The position numbers and the translations under genes are program-made. The notes below the pieces were generated by a model. It saw only the letters and a program-made list of their open reading frames with translations, was not told the DNA's origin and searched no databases. A DNA stretch of 64,000 nucleotides from Rhodobiaceae bacterium. GTDB taxonomy: Bacteria; Pseudomonadota; Alphaproteobacteria; Rhizobiales; Tepidamorphaceae. Shown here in pieces: positions 20,415-28,352 of this stretch. Position 1 is the stretch's first letter, and each line of letters begins with the position of its first letter. The stretch lies in contig JACKJP010000002.1 of the NCBI GenBank assembly GCA_020637895.1, positions 1,116,001-1,180,000 of the forward strand. The letters run 5' to 3'.

Positions 20415-20446
20415 CAAAAAAGGCCACCCATCAGGTGGCCTTTTTC
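20415..20446 (+). terminator. Bidirectional terminator between leuC and the small secreted protein gene
   Basis: AAAAAGGCCACC-CATCA-GGTGGCCTTTTT forms a long stem with A and T flanks, so it can act for leuC on the plus strand and for the convergent small gene on the minus strand. Confidence 0.88.
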
Positions 20447-20464
20447 TTGTCGGCAGGCACTCCA

Positions 20465-20782
20465 TCAGCGCCAGTGGTGACGCTGATGACGTCCGTGATG
20501 ACGCGGATCGCACTGAACGCCCACTTTCACGCGCTGCCAGGTCCAGCCATAGCGGGTCCACACGCGCTTGGTCTTGTAGACCGACCGGCAGTCGCGATAG
20601 CGGTAGCCGTAATAACCGTGATGACGCGAACCGGATGAGCCGAACTGAACGCTGTAACCGGGGCCTGAAAGCGTGACCGAACCGCGCGTTCCCGCCTCGG
20701 CTGGTGCAGTGAATGCAAGGGCGGCGAGGCCCGCTGCGGCGATGCTCATGACGGCCTTGCGGCCAATCGTCTTGCTGGTCAT
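20465..20782 (-). CDS. Small secreted basic protein
   Basis: 105 residues. A Sec-type signal peptide (hydrophobic SIAAAGLAALAFTAPAEA) with probable cleavage after AEA near residue 30 is followed by a mature part of about 75 residues, rich in His, Arg, Tyr and Gly. Its end is very basic (PRHHGRHQRHHWR), and two cysteines (RDCRSV, VQCDP) could pair. I do not recognise a named family. Export to the periplasm is likely and metal binding by the His-rich end is possible but unproven. It lies between leuC and leuD. Confidence 0.7.
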   Translation of the reverse strand: MTSKTIGRKAVMSIAAAGLAALAFTAPAEAGTRGSVTLSGPGYSVQFGSSGSRHHGYYGYRYRDCRSVYKTKRVWTRYGWTWQRVKVGVQCDPRHHGRHQRHHWR

Positions 20783-20831
20783 GTCCTGTACTCCTTCTCA
20801 AGCGTTGTGGAGGAGTATGGACGGGGCGCGC

Positions 20832-20868
20832 TGAACCGCGCCTGAGCCTTCCGTTCAGGCGCGGTTCA
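20832..20868. other. Perfect 14-bp stem-loop after leuD
   Basis: TGAACCGCGCCTGA (20832-20845) pairs perfectly with TCAGGCGCGGTTCA (20855-20868) around a 9-base loop. No T run follows on either strand, so it is better read as a 3' RNA-stabilising hairpin for leuD, or a protein site, than as a classic terminator. Confidence 0.5.
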
Positions 20869-20897
20869 TGTCGATGAACAGGCTGAAGAGAGGTCGA

Positions 20898-21503
20898 TCA
20901 GCTCCAGGGGCGGCTTTCGGCGAGCTTCGCCTCGAAGCCTTCGATGGTGCCGATCTTTTCCATTGTCAGGCCGATATCGTCGAGGCCGTTGAGCAGGCAA
21001 TGCTTGCGGAAAGGATCGATGTCGAAAGAGATGCTGCCGCCGTCAGGACCCTTGATGGTCTGGCTGGCCAGATCGACGGTGAGGGTCGCGTTCGAGCCGC
21101 GTTCCGCATCGTCCATCAGCTTGTCCAGCTCTTCCTGCGACACGCGGATCGGCAGAATGCCGTTCTGGAAGCAGTTATTGTAGAAAATGTCGGCGAAGCT
21201 CGTCGAGATGACGCAGCGGATGCCGAAATCCAGCAGCGCCCACGGCGCGTGCTCGCGGCTCGATCCGCAGCCGAAATTATCGCCGGCAACGAGGATCTGC
21301 GCCTTGCGGTAAGCGGGCTGATTGAGCACGAAATCCTTGTTCTCGCTGCCGTCCTCGTTGAAGCGCATTTCGAAAAACAGGCTCTTGCCAAGACCGGTGC
21401 GCTGAATCGTCTTGAGGAACTGCTTGGGGATGATCATGTCGGTGTCGATATTGGTGATCGGCATGGGCGCCGCGACCCCGGTCAGTGTGGTGAACTTCTC
21501 CAT
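20898..21503 (-). CDS. leuD: 3-isopropylmalate dehydratase small subunit
   Basis: 201 residues, the swivel-domain subunit that pairs with LeuC. Characteristic stretches are DTDMIIPKQFLKTI, then NFGCGSSREHAPWAL and IISTSFADIFYNNC-like sequence. The start MEKFTTLTGVAAP is standard. It is divergent from panC across about 180 bases. Confidence 0.97.
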   Translation of the reverse strand: MEKFTTLTGVAAPMPITNIDTDMIIPKQFLKTIQRTGLGKSLFFEMRFNEDGSENKDFVLNQPAYRKAQILVAGDNFGCGSSREHAPWALLDFGIRCVISTSFADIFYNNCFQNGILPIRVSQEELDKLMDDAERGSNATLTVDLASQTIKGPDGGSISFDIDPFRKHCLLNGLDDIGLTMEKIGTIEGFEAKLAESRPWS

Positions 21504-21682
21504 TGCAACCCTCTATTCCATCTTGTCGGCGGGCTCCAGCAGCCTGCCGGTCGAACGATGGGGCTCTAATAGTCGATCATAGGCGCCAGGTCTATAACGA
21601 GACGCGCTTTGGCAATTCCCTTGTGCAATGCAACCTGATAGGCGTTGCCCGCCTTTTTTCGAACCGCAGACCCGGGAATGCC

Positions 21683-22522
21683 ATGACAGCGAATTCCATC
21701 ACCGTGTTGAAAGATGCCTCGTCACTGCGCCGCCAGATCGCGGACTGGCGCAAGGCCGGCGAGAAAATAGGACTCGTGCCGACGATGGGCGCGCTGCACG
21801 AAGGCCATCTCTCGCTCGTGCGGGCCGCGAAGGATGCCGGCGCAACACGGGTGATCGTCTCGATTTTCGTCAACCCGACACAGTTTGCGCCGAATGAGGA
21901 CTTCAACACCTATCCAAAACGCGTTGCCGAAGATCTTGCCGATCTCGGCAAGCTCGGCGTGCATGCCGCCTTCACGCCAGACGTGGATACCATGTACCCG
22001 AAAGGCTTCAACACGACGGTATTGCCGGAAGGGCCGGTGGTCGCCGATCTGGAAGCTGCGGTCAGACCGACGCATTTCGCCGGCGTTGCGACGGTCGTCT
22101 GCAAGCTCTTCAATCTCGTTCAGCCCGATCTCGCCGTCTTCGGCGAGAAGGATTATCAGCAGCTGATGGTCATCGGGCAGATGGTGCGCGATCTGAACAT
22201 TCCGGTGCAGATCATCGGCGCGCCCATCGTGCGCGACGAGAAGGGTCTCGCGCTGTCCTCGCGCAACGCCTATCTCAGCGCCGACGAACTTGCCGTGGCG
22301 CGACAGTTCAACGTCGTCGTCCGCAAGGTCTCCGAAAGGAAGATCACGCCCGACGAAGGTGTGAAGGCGCTGCTGGATGCTGGCGTTGCCGCCGTCGACT
22401 ATCTCGTCATCCGCGATGCGGAAACGCTGGGCGAACCGGTCGAAAGCCGTCCGCAGCGTGTCGTTTCCGTCGCACGCGTGGGGCGGGTTCGTCTGCTCGA
22501 CAACATGGCCGTGACGGGCTAG
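21683..22522 (+). CDS. panC: Pantothenate synthetase
   Basis: 279 residues. PanC joins pantoate and beta-alanine using ATP. Motifs: VPTMGALHEGHLSLV (HIGH-like), SIFVNPTQFAPNEDF, FGEKDYQQLMVI and KGLALSSRNAYLS. The ATG at 21683 (MTANSITVLKDASSL) gives family length; an in-frame ATG at 21503 would add 60 unrelated residues. Its end overlaps the convergent metallopeptidase gene by 4 bases. Confidence 0.96.
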   Translation: MTANSITVLKDASSLRRQIADWRKAGEKIGLVPTMGALHEGHLSLVRAAKDAGATRVIVSIFVNPTQFAPNEDFNTYPKRVAEDLADLGKLGVHAAFTPDVDTMYPKGFNTTVLPEGPVVADLEAAVRPTHFAGVATVVCKLFNLVQPDLAVFGEKDYQQLMVIGQMVRDLNIPVQIIGAPIVRDEKGLALSSRNAYLSADELAVARQFNVVVRKVSERKITPDEGVKALLDAGVAAVDYLVIRDAETLGEPVESRPQRVVSVARVGRVRLLDNMAVTG

Positions 22523-22959
22523 CCGTCGAGGCCAGCCTCTTCTTCAATCGCTTCCATGTCATCGTCGGAGAGGCCGAAATGGTGGCCGATCTCGTGAACG
22601 AGGACATGGGTGACGAGATGGCCGAGCGTTTCGTCGCCGTCGGCCCAATAGTCAAGGATCGGCCGCCGGTAGAGCCAGATCATGTTCGGCATCTGGCCGG
22701 TATCGGGCGTTGCGACCGCGTGCGCCAGGCCGATACCCTGAAACAGGCCGAGCAGGTCGTAGGGCGATTCGATCCCCATCTCGTCGAGCACGTCGTCATC
22801 GGGAAAATCGGCAACGCGGATAATGATTTCGCCGGCAAGCTGACGGAATGGCGCGGGCAGCCGGTCGAAGGCCGTCATCGCCAGCATCTCGATGTCCGAA
22901 AGGCTCGGCGCCTCCAGATCGTCCCACGGGCCGCTTCCGCTATGGCTCATCTGACCCAT
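22519..22959 (-). CDS. Zincin-like metallopeptidase family protein
   Basis: 146 residues. The HEIGHHFGLSD sequence near residue 130 is a zincin HExxH motif, and the protein matches a small bacterial family annotated as metallopeptidase (DUF1025-like): VRVADFPDDD-type sequence, DLLGLFQG and IWLYRRPILDYW. Cytosolic, biological role unknown. It lies 8 bases after the small membrane protein gene, with which it is probably co-transcribed. Confidence 0.82.
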   Translation of the reverse strand: MGQMSHSGSGPWDDLEAPSLSDIEMLAMTAFDRLPAPFRQLAGEIIIRVADFPDDDVLDEMGIESPYDLLGLFQGIGLAHAVATPDTGQMPNMIWLYRRPILDYWADGDETLGHLVTHVLVHEIGHHFGLSDDDMEAIEEEAGLDG

Positions 22960-22967
22960 GGGCGGCC

Positions 22968-23243
22968 TCAGGCTGCGACATAGGTTGTGTAGAGATGGTA
23001 GATCAGGCCGATCAGCACGATCAGGGCAAGGCCACGCGCGATCCGCTTGCCCCAGATTTCCACCGCATCGTCATCTTCGCTGCCCGGCGTGATGAAATGA
23101 TCGCGGGCGCGGTTGCCAAGGCGGGCAAGCTGGCTGGTGCCGATCGTCTCCGTCTCGGCGGCAATCCGCCGCAGCGCCGCGCGCGCTTCCTCCTCGCGGG
23201 CGGGCCGGGGGTCTGTCGGACGGTCTTTCGATCTGCGCGTCAT
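22968..23243 (-). CDS. Small C-terminally anchored membrane protein, unknown function
   Basis: 91 residues from MTRRSKDRP. The charged N-terminal two thirds (PAREEEARAALRRIAAETE) are followed by a single C-terminal membrane helix (ALIVLIGLIYHLYTTYVAA). The ATG at 23243 is preferred; an in-frame extension to 23354 lacks support. I do not recognise a named family. It is upstream of and probably transcribed with the metallopeptidase gene. Confidence 0.65.
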   Translation of the reverse strand: MTRRSKDRPTDPRPAREEEARAALRRIAAETETIGTSQLARLGNRARDHFITPGSEDDDAVEIWGKRIARGLALIVLIGLIYHLYTTYVAA

Positions 23244-23398
23244 GACGCAGAAGTCTAGCCAAGACGCTTCGCGTGGGAAAGGCAGGACGCTTCCCGCAGC
23301 ATGCATCCTGCGGCGGGGCTGTTGCCATGACCGGCCGAAAGGCTCTAAGCACATGCCGGAAAATTTACCGAGGGCTATCGGAGGAAACGTAGGACCCC

Positions 23399-24511
23399 AT
23401 GAGCACCCACAAGATTCTGATGCTGCCGGGCGATGGCATCGGCCCGGAAGTCATGGCCGAAACCGGCCGTGTCATCGACTGGCTCAACGGCCAGACCGGC
23501 CATTCCTTCGAAACCGAATCCGACCTCGTCGGCGGTTCCGCCTATGACGCGCATGGCGAGGCGATCTCGGAAAGCGCGATGGACAAGGCCATGGCGGCTG
23601 ACGCCGTTCTCTTCGGCGCCGTCGGGGGCCCGAAATGGGATGCCGTCCCTTATGAAAAGCGTCCCGAGGCCGGCCTCCTGCGCCTGCGCAAGGATCTCGA
23701 TCTCTTCGCAAATCTGAGGCCTGCGATCTGCTATCCGGCACTGGCCTCGAGCTCCTCGCTCAGGCCGGAGGTTATCGAGGGTCTGGACATCCTGATCCTG
23801 CGCGAGCTGACGGGCGGCGTCTATTTCGGCGAGCCCAAGGAGATCGTGACGCTGGAGAATGGCGAGAAGCGCGCCGTCGATACGCAGCTCTACACGACGC
23901 ATGAGATTGAGCGCATTGCCCGCGTTGCCTTCGAGATCGCCCGCACGCGCGGCAACCGCGTCACCTCGATGGAAAAGCGCAACGTGATGCGTTCGGGCGT
24001 GCTCTGGCACGAGGTCGTCAGCGCGGTCCACAAGTCAGAATATTCGGACGTGAAGCTCGACCACATGCTGGCCGACGCCGGCGGCATGCAGCTTGTGCGC
24101 TGGCCCAAGCAGTTCGACGTGATCGTGACCGACAATCTGTTCGGCGACATGCTGTCCGACGTTGCCGCGATGCTGACCGGATCGCTGGGCATGCTGCCGT
24201 CGGCTTCGCTGGGCGCGCCCGACGAGGCGACCGGAAAGCGCAAGGCGATGTATGAGCCGGTGCATGGTTCGGCGCCGGACATCGCCGGCCAGGGCAAGGC
24301 CAATCCGATCGCCATGATCGCTAGCCTTGCGATGTGCCTGCGATATTCCTTCGGACAGGGCGAGGCCGCCGATCTGGTGGAAGGCGCGATCGCCGACGTC
24401 CTTGCAGACGGCATCGTGACTGCCGATATCGCAGCCAAGGGCCAGAACGCCGTCTCGACCGGCGAAATGGGCCAGGCCATCGTCAAGGCGATGGGCAAGC
24501 GGGCCGGTTAG
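23399..24511 (+). CDS. leuB: 3-isopropylmalate dehydrogenase
   Basis: 370 residues. NAD-dependent oxidative decarboxylation of 3-isopropylmalate, the third leucine-specific step. Conserved GDGIGPEVMAE, the substrate loop LRLRKDLDLFANLRP, and VTDNLFGDMLSDVAAMLTGS are present, plus EPVHGSAPDIAGQGKANP near the NAD site. GGAGGAAACG precedes the ATG. Confidence 0.97.
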   Translation: MSTHKILMLPGDGIGPEVMAETGRVIDWLNGQTGHSFETESDLVGGSAYDAHGEAISESAMDKAMAADAVLFGAVGGPKWDAVPYEKRPEAGLLRLRKDLDLFANLRPAICYPALASSSSLRPEVIEGLDILILRELTGGVYFGEPKEIVTLENGEKRAVDTQLYTTHEIERIARVAFEIARTRGNRVTSMEKRNVMRSGVLWHEVVSAVHKSEYSDVKLDHMLADAGGMQLVRWPKQFDVIVTDNLFGDMLSDVAAMLTGSLGMLPSASLGAPDEATGKRKAMYEPVHGSAPDIAGQGKANPIAMIASLAMCLRYSFGQGEAADLVEGAIADVLADGIVTADIAAKGQNAVSTGEMGQAIVKAMGKRAG

Positions 24512-24522
24512 GCAGGAGACAC

Positions 24523-24942
24523 ATGTCGGAATTTCGGGTCGATCCCTATCTTGGACGCTGGATCCTCGATCTCGACGAGAGCGAGTTCGACCAGGGCGAG
24601 GCCCCGGCCGGCGGTACTTACGAGATCACCCGCGAGGGCGACATCCTCAGCTTCCGCGTCGGCTGGACCGACGCGGAAGGCAAGACCGAAGCCGTATCCT
24701 TTGCCGGACGCGCGGATGGCCGTGCGATGCCGCTCAGGCAAAGCGGGCTTGCCGACGGGTTCCGGCATTTTCTCGACGATGACGGGGCGCTGGTGACGGA
24801 AGCCAGCAAGGACGGCGCCGTGCTGATGAGTGCCCGCCGCTCGCTTGTCGAGGGCCAGAGCATGATGATGATCGAGCAGACGGTGAATGTTCCGGGGGTC
24901 GGACCGGTCTCGAATTCGGCGGTTTACCGCCGCGCGAGCTGA
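24523..24942 (+). CDS. Uncharacterised lipocalin-like protein
   Basis: 139 residues, no signal peptide or membrane helix. Pattern suggests a beta-rich single domain (PYLGRWILDLDESEF, GTYEITREGD, SFAGRADGRAMPL, ending VSNSAVYRRAS), reminiscent of lipocalin-like or fatty-acid-binding folds, but no motif gives a function. The ATG at 24523 has GGCAGGAGAC upstream and is 11 bases after leuB, so it probably shares that transcript. Confidence 0.65.
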   Translation: MSEFRVDPYLGRWILDLDESEFDQGEAPAGGTYEITREGDILSFRVGWTDAEGKTEAVSFAGRADGRAMPLRQSGLADGFRHFLDDDGALVTEASKDGAVLMSARRSLVEGQSMMMIEQTVNVPGVGPVSNSAVYRRAS

Positions 24943-24951
24943 CGCTGGCGC

Positions 24952-24979
24952 TTGCAATCGCCCCGATTTTCCGCTTAAT
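24952..24979 (+). promoter_or_regulatory. Candidate promoter of the asd leader transcript
   Basis: TTGCAA (24952-24957), 16-base spacer, CTTAAT (24974-24979; four of six match TATAAT). This would start transcription near 24986 and give a leader of about 220 bases before asd. Confidence 0.4.
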
Positions 24980-25039
24980 GCAGGGCGTCGTTCGCGCCCG
25001 TTCAAGGGGCGCGCCCGGCAACAGGAGCAACGGACTTTC

Positions 25040-25102
25040 ATGATGCAGGTCACGACCAAGACGGCGACGACCAAAACGGGCGCGGTGAAGACCGCCGCCT
25101 GA
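25040..25102 (+). CDS. Threonine/lysine-rich leader peptide upstream of asd
   Basis: A 20-codon ORF (double ATG start, TGA stop) in which 7 residues are threonine and 3 are lysine, with VTTKTATTKTG in the middle. Asd sits on the pathway to lysine, threonine, methionine and diaminopimelate, so this composition is what a thrL-type attenuator peptide would show. AGGAG lies 12 bases before the ATG (ACGGA is nearer). The downstream RNA can fold in competing ways. I infer regulation by Thr/Lys-tRNA charging; it is not proven. Confidence 0.55.
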   Translation: MMQVTTKTATTKTGAVKTAA

Positions 25103-25126
25103 CGCATCCTCTCGTCCTTGCTCACC

Positions 25127-25190
25127 CTCCCCGGCAAGGGGCGGGACGCCCGGAAAAGCCGGGCCGCCAAAACCGGGGAGCGAAACCCGG
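25127..25190 (+). promoter_or_regulatory. Mutually exclusive RNA hairpins between the leader peptide and asd
   Basis: CTCCCCGG (25127-25134) can pair with CCGGGGAG (25173-25180), enclosing a GCCCGG/CCGGGC hairpin (25148-25164). Alternatively CCGGG (25173-25177) can pair with CCCGG (25186-25190) close to the asd ribosome site AGGAG (25197-25201). There is no T run, so control of translation or Rho-dependent termination is more likely than an intrinsic terminator. Confidence 0.4.
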
Positions 25191-25206
25191 AATTCAGGAG
25201 ACAGAC

Positions 25207-26233
25207 ATGGGTTACAAGGTCGCAGTTGTAGGCGCCACCGGCAATGTGGGCCGGGAAATGCTGAACATTCTCGAGGAGCGCGGATTTCCTGCGGACGAGG
25301 TGCATGCCATCGCTTCACGGCGTTCGCTGGGTACGGAAGTTTCCTATGGCGAGAAGCGGCTGAAGTGCCAGGACCTGGAACAGTTCGATTTCTCCAAGGT
25401 CGATTTCTGCCTGATGTCTGCGGGTTCGTCCGTCTCCAAGGAATGGTCGCCGAAGATCGGCGCGACGGGCTGCCTCGTGATCGATAATTCCTCCTGCTGG
25501 CGCTACGATCCGGACGTGCCGCTGATCGTGCCGGAGGTCAATGCGGACGCGGTGGCCGGGTTCACCAAGAAGAACATCATCGCCAACCAGAACTGTTCCA
25601 CCGCGCAACTGGTCGTCGCGCTGAAGCCGCTCCATGACGTGGCCAAGATCAAGCGCGTCGTGGTTTCCACCTACCAGTCGGTCTCCGGTGCCGGCAAGGA
25701 AGGCCTGGACGAGCTGTGGAACCAGACCAAGGGCATCTTCGTCACCGACACGCCCGAGCCGCAAGAAGTTCACCAAGCAGATCGCCTTCAACGTCATCCC
25801 CCATATCGACGTGTTCATGGACTCGGGCGACACCAAGGAAGAATGGAAGATGGTGGCCGAGACCAAGAAGATCCTCGACCCCAAGATCAAGCTGACCGCA
25901 ACTTGCGTGCGTGTGCCGGTGTTCGTCGGCCATTCGGAGGCCGTCAACATCGAGTTCGAGCAGCCGATCAGCGCCGACGAGGCTCGCGAGATCCTGCGTG
26001 AGGCGCCCGGCTGCATGGTCGTCGACAAGCGCGAGAATGGCGGCTACGTGACCCCGGTCGAGTGCGTGGGCGATTTCGCCACCTTCATCTCGCGCATCCG
26101 CGAGGATGCCACCATCGAGAACGGCCTCAACATGTGGGTGGTCTCCGACAATCTGCGCAAGGGCGCGGCCCTCAACGCCGTGCAGATTGCCGAGAGCATC
26201 ATCAATCGCGGCCTGCTGAAGAAGGCGGCCTGA
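25207..26233 (+). pseudogene. asd: Aspartate-semialdehyde dehydrogenase, frameshifted (possible sequence error)
   Basis: The frame opens MGYKVAVVGATGNVGREML (NADP site) and contains the catalytic cysteine in NQNCSTAQLVVALKPLHD. After TDTPEP (about 25761) the family sequence continues one base later as KKFTKQIAFNVIPHIDV, through CVRVPVFVGHSEAVNIEF to the stop at 26233. Removing one base (C at about 25762) restores about 341 residues, the normal size. Asd is normally essential for cell-wall and amino-acid synthesis, so a sequencing error or a second copy elsewhere is more likely than true loss. Confidence 0.85.
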
Positions 26234-26261
26234 AGACTGCGGGTAGCCGCAGCCATCCAGC

Positions 26262-26780
26262 ATGCCGAGATGCCAGAGGAATGGATCGCCGGGTCAAGCC
26301 CGGCGATGACGAACTTTGGGTTGTCGCGGCGGTACGCATTCCTGTCGCAGCGCCGATCGGCCGAGCGAGATGGTTATCGCGCGAGCCCCTCCACTGTCAT
26401 TGCCGGGCTTGAGCCGGCAATCCACACCGCCATGCTTTCGTCGAAACCGGTGGTCGCGTTTGTACGTGCGCCGCGCGGTTGTCGTCTTTATCGAGGTCAA
26501 AAAGGAATGGATCGTCGGGTCAGGCCCGATGATGACGGGCCTCATGTTGGCGGTGGCGGCACGCGTTCTTGTCGCAGCTCCGATCGGCCGAGCGAGTTGG
26601 GCATCGCGCGAGCCCCATCCACTGTCATTGCCGGGCTTGACCCGGCAATCCACACCACCATGCTTTCGTCGAAACCGGTGGTCGGGTTTGTACGTGCGCC
26701 GCGCGGCTGTCGCCTTTATCGGGGCCAAAGAGGAATGGATCGCCGGGCCTAGCCCGACGACGACAGGCCTCCATCTGGCG
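26262..26780. repeat. Tandem palindromic repeat array
   Basis: A 555-base gene-free gap. A palindromic module (GGATCGCCGGGTCAAGCCC type) begins near 26281, 26517 and 26735, spaced 236 and 218 bases. A second palindrome (CATTGCCGGGCTTGA type) occurs near 26396 and 26627. The intervening sequence (CGATCGGCCGAGCGAG, CATGCTTTCGTCGAAACCGG, TGTACGTGCGCCGCGCGG) is also duplicated, so the whole unit of about 225 bases is tandemly copied with some divergence. Short intergenic palindromes of this style are common in Hyphomicrobiales genomes. Open frames across it are translations of the repeat. Confidence 0.8.
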
Positions 26781-26788
26781 AGGACGCC

Positions 26789-27418
26789 CTATGGCAGGCG
26801 GTCGAACCGGCCCGTTTCCTTGTCGAGGATTTCCAGCGCGCCCTCGGAAATGTCAAACCAGGCGCCATGCAGCGTCAGCTTGCCGCGCTCCTCCAGGATC
26901 TTCACGCACGGAAAGGTCCGCAGATTGTCGATCGAATTGGCGATCGAGGCCCGCTCCATGCGTCCCTGCGCGTGGTGATGCGAATAGGCCTCGCTTTCGG
27001 CGCGATCCTTCGCAGGCGCGATCAGCGTGATCCACTTGCCAATGAAATCGCCCGGCGACAACGGTTCGGTGGCTTCGCTGAGCGAGGCGGCAATGCCACC
27101 GCAGCGGCCATGGCCAAGCACCACGATGTGCTTCACCTTCAGCGCCTGCACGGCGAATTCCAGCGCGGCGCTGGTGCCGTGATACTCGCCGTCGGGCTCG
27201 TAGGGCGGGACGAGATTGGCGACGTTGCGCACCACGAAGATCTCGCCCGGGCTTGAATCGAAGATCGTCTCCGGCCCGGCCCGGCTGTCGCAGCAACCGA
27301 TGATCATGACTTCGGGCCGCTGACCGCTTTCGGCGAGCTCCTGATAGCGCTCGCGTTCGTGCTCCAGCCGGCCCGACCGGAAACGGTGGTGGCCGTCGAT
27401 AAGCGATTTGGGGAACAT
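26789..27418 (-). CDS. Beta-class carbonic anhydrase
   Basis: 209 residues. Zinc ligands and the Asp/Arg dyad are visible in GCCDSRAGPE and VLGHGRCGGIAAS. It interconverts CO2 and bicarbonate in the cytosol. The ATG at 27418 (MFPKSLIDGHHRF) has AGGAGAAG upstream; a longer frame to 27478 is not supported. It lies 20 bases after the Ser/Thr dehydratase gene, making a pdxY-dehydratase-carbonic anhydrase unit. Confidence 0.95.
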   Translation of the reverse strand: MFPKSLIDGHHRFRSGRLEHERERYQELAESGQRPEVMIIGCCDSRAGPETIFDSSPGEIFVVRNVANLVPPYEPDGEYHGTSAALEFAVQALKVKHIVVLGHGRCGGIAASLSEATEPLSPGDFIGKWITLIAPAKDRAESEAYSHHHAQGRMERASIANSIDNLRTFPCVKILEERGKLTLHGAWFDISEGALEILDKETGRFDRLP

Positions 27419-27438
27419 CGCTTCTCCTCTTGCTCTTG

Positions 27439-28352
27439 TCAGGACGCCAATGTGGCGAGGTCGACGTTGCCGCCGCACAGAAGGACGCCGACACGTTCGT
27501 TATGGCCCGGCATATAGACGCCCGAAAGCAGGGCGGCAAGCGCGGCAGCCTCCAGTTCCACAGCGATCCGGAAACGCCGCCACAAAAGGCGCTGAGCACT
27601 TGCGATGGCATCGTCTGAAACAAGGACATGGCCGGCAAGCAGGCGCTTGCAGATATCGAAACACAAATCGCCGATGCGCCGCGCGCCCAGCAGATCGCAG
27701 CGATGCCGCCGACCTCCATCGACCGGTCCGCCACGGGTGAGGCGCTGCGTGCAATGTGGGGCGCGTTCCGGCTCAACGCCGATGATGCGGACAGACCCGT
27801 CATACTGCGCGGCCATGCCGGCCGCGAGGCCACCACCGCCACCGCAAGCAGAATGGTGTGTCGAGATCGGGCGCCTGACGTCCCATTCGACGCCGACGTG
27901 CCCTGCCCGGCAATCGTCGCGGGCTGGTCGAACGGATGAATGAAGGGCATCGCTGGTCTGGCGATACAGATCGCAGGCAGCGGCGGCATCACCGTAATTG
28001 GCGCCGGTGACGACGAGGTCGGCGCTGCTCGCGAATAGCCTCGATCTTTGCGGGCGACGCGATCTCGGAACGAAGATCGTTGCCTTGACGCCAGTGCCTC
28101 TGCGGCGACAGCAACGGAAACGCCATGATTTCCGCCGGAATGCGATCCACGCCGGCATCGCCGATCGGCTGCGACAGCAGGGAGTTGAATGCGCGCGGGT
28201 CTTGAAGAGCCGCCGTGGAGAAAATCAAGCTTCAGCGACACGGGCCTTTGCGTGCCGAGGCGGCAGGTTCGGCCTCAAGAACCGGCGTGCGGCGGATCCG
28301 GGTCACGATCCGCGCATGCGCCCTGCGAACGATCCTCGCGCGAAATGCTCAT
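27439..28352 (-). pseudogene. PLP-dependent serine/threonine dehydratase, multiply frameshifted
   Basis: Pieces of a threonine dehydratase-like enzyme follow in the right order but in different frames: MSISRED at the start, RIVTRIRRTPVLEAE, RAFNSLLSQPIGDAGV, SGGNHGVSVAVAA, ADLVVTGANYGDAAAA, FDQPATIAGQGT, RIIGVEPERAP and ALAALLSGVYMPGHNERV. At least five or six indels separate them, yet the total span (914 bases, about 304 codons) is near normal. The start overlaps the pdxY stop (ATGA). Conserved sequence on both sides of each shift suggests recent damage or sequence error, not old decay. Confidence 0.75.

Noticed and set aside
26270..26978. Open frames of 140-220 codons in the repeat region
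   Set aside because: They translate the palindromic repeats and differ between copies; no ribosome site or family.
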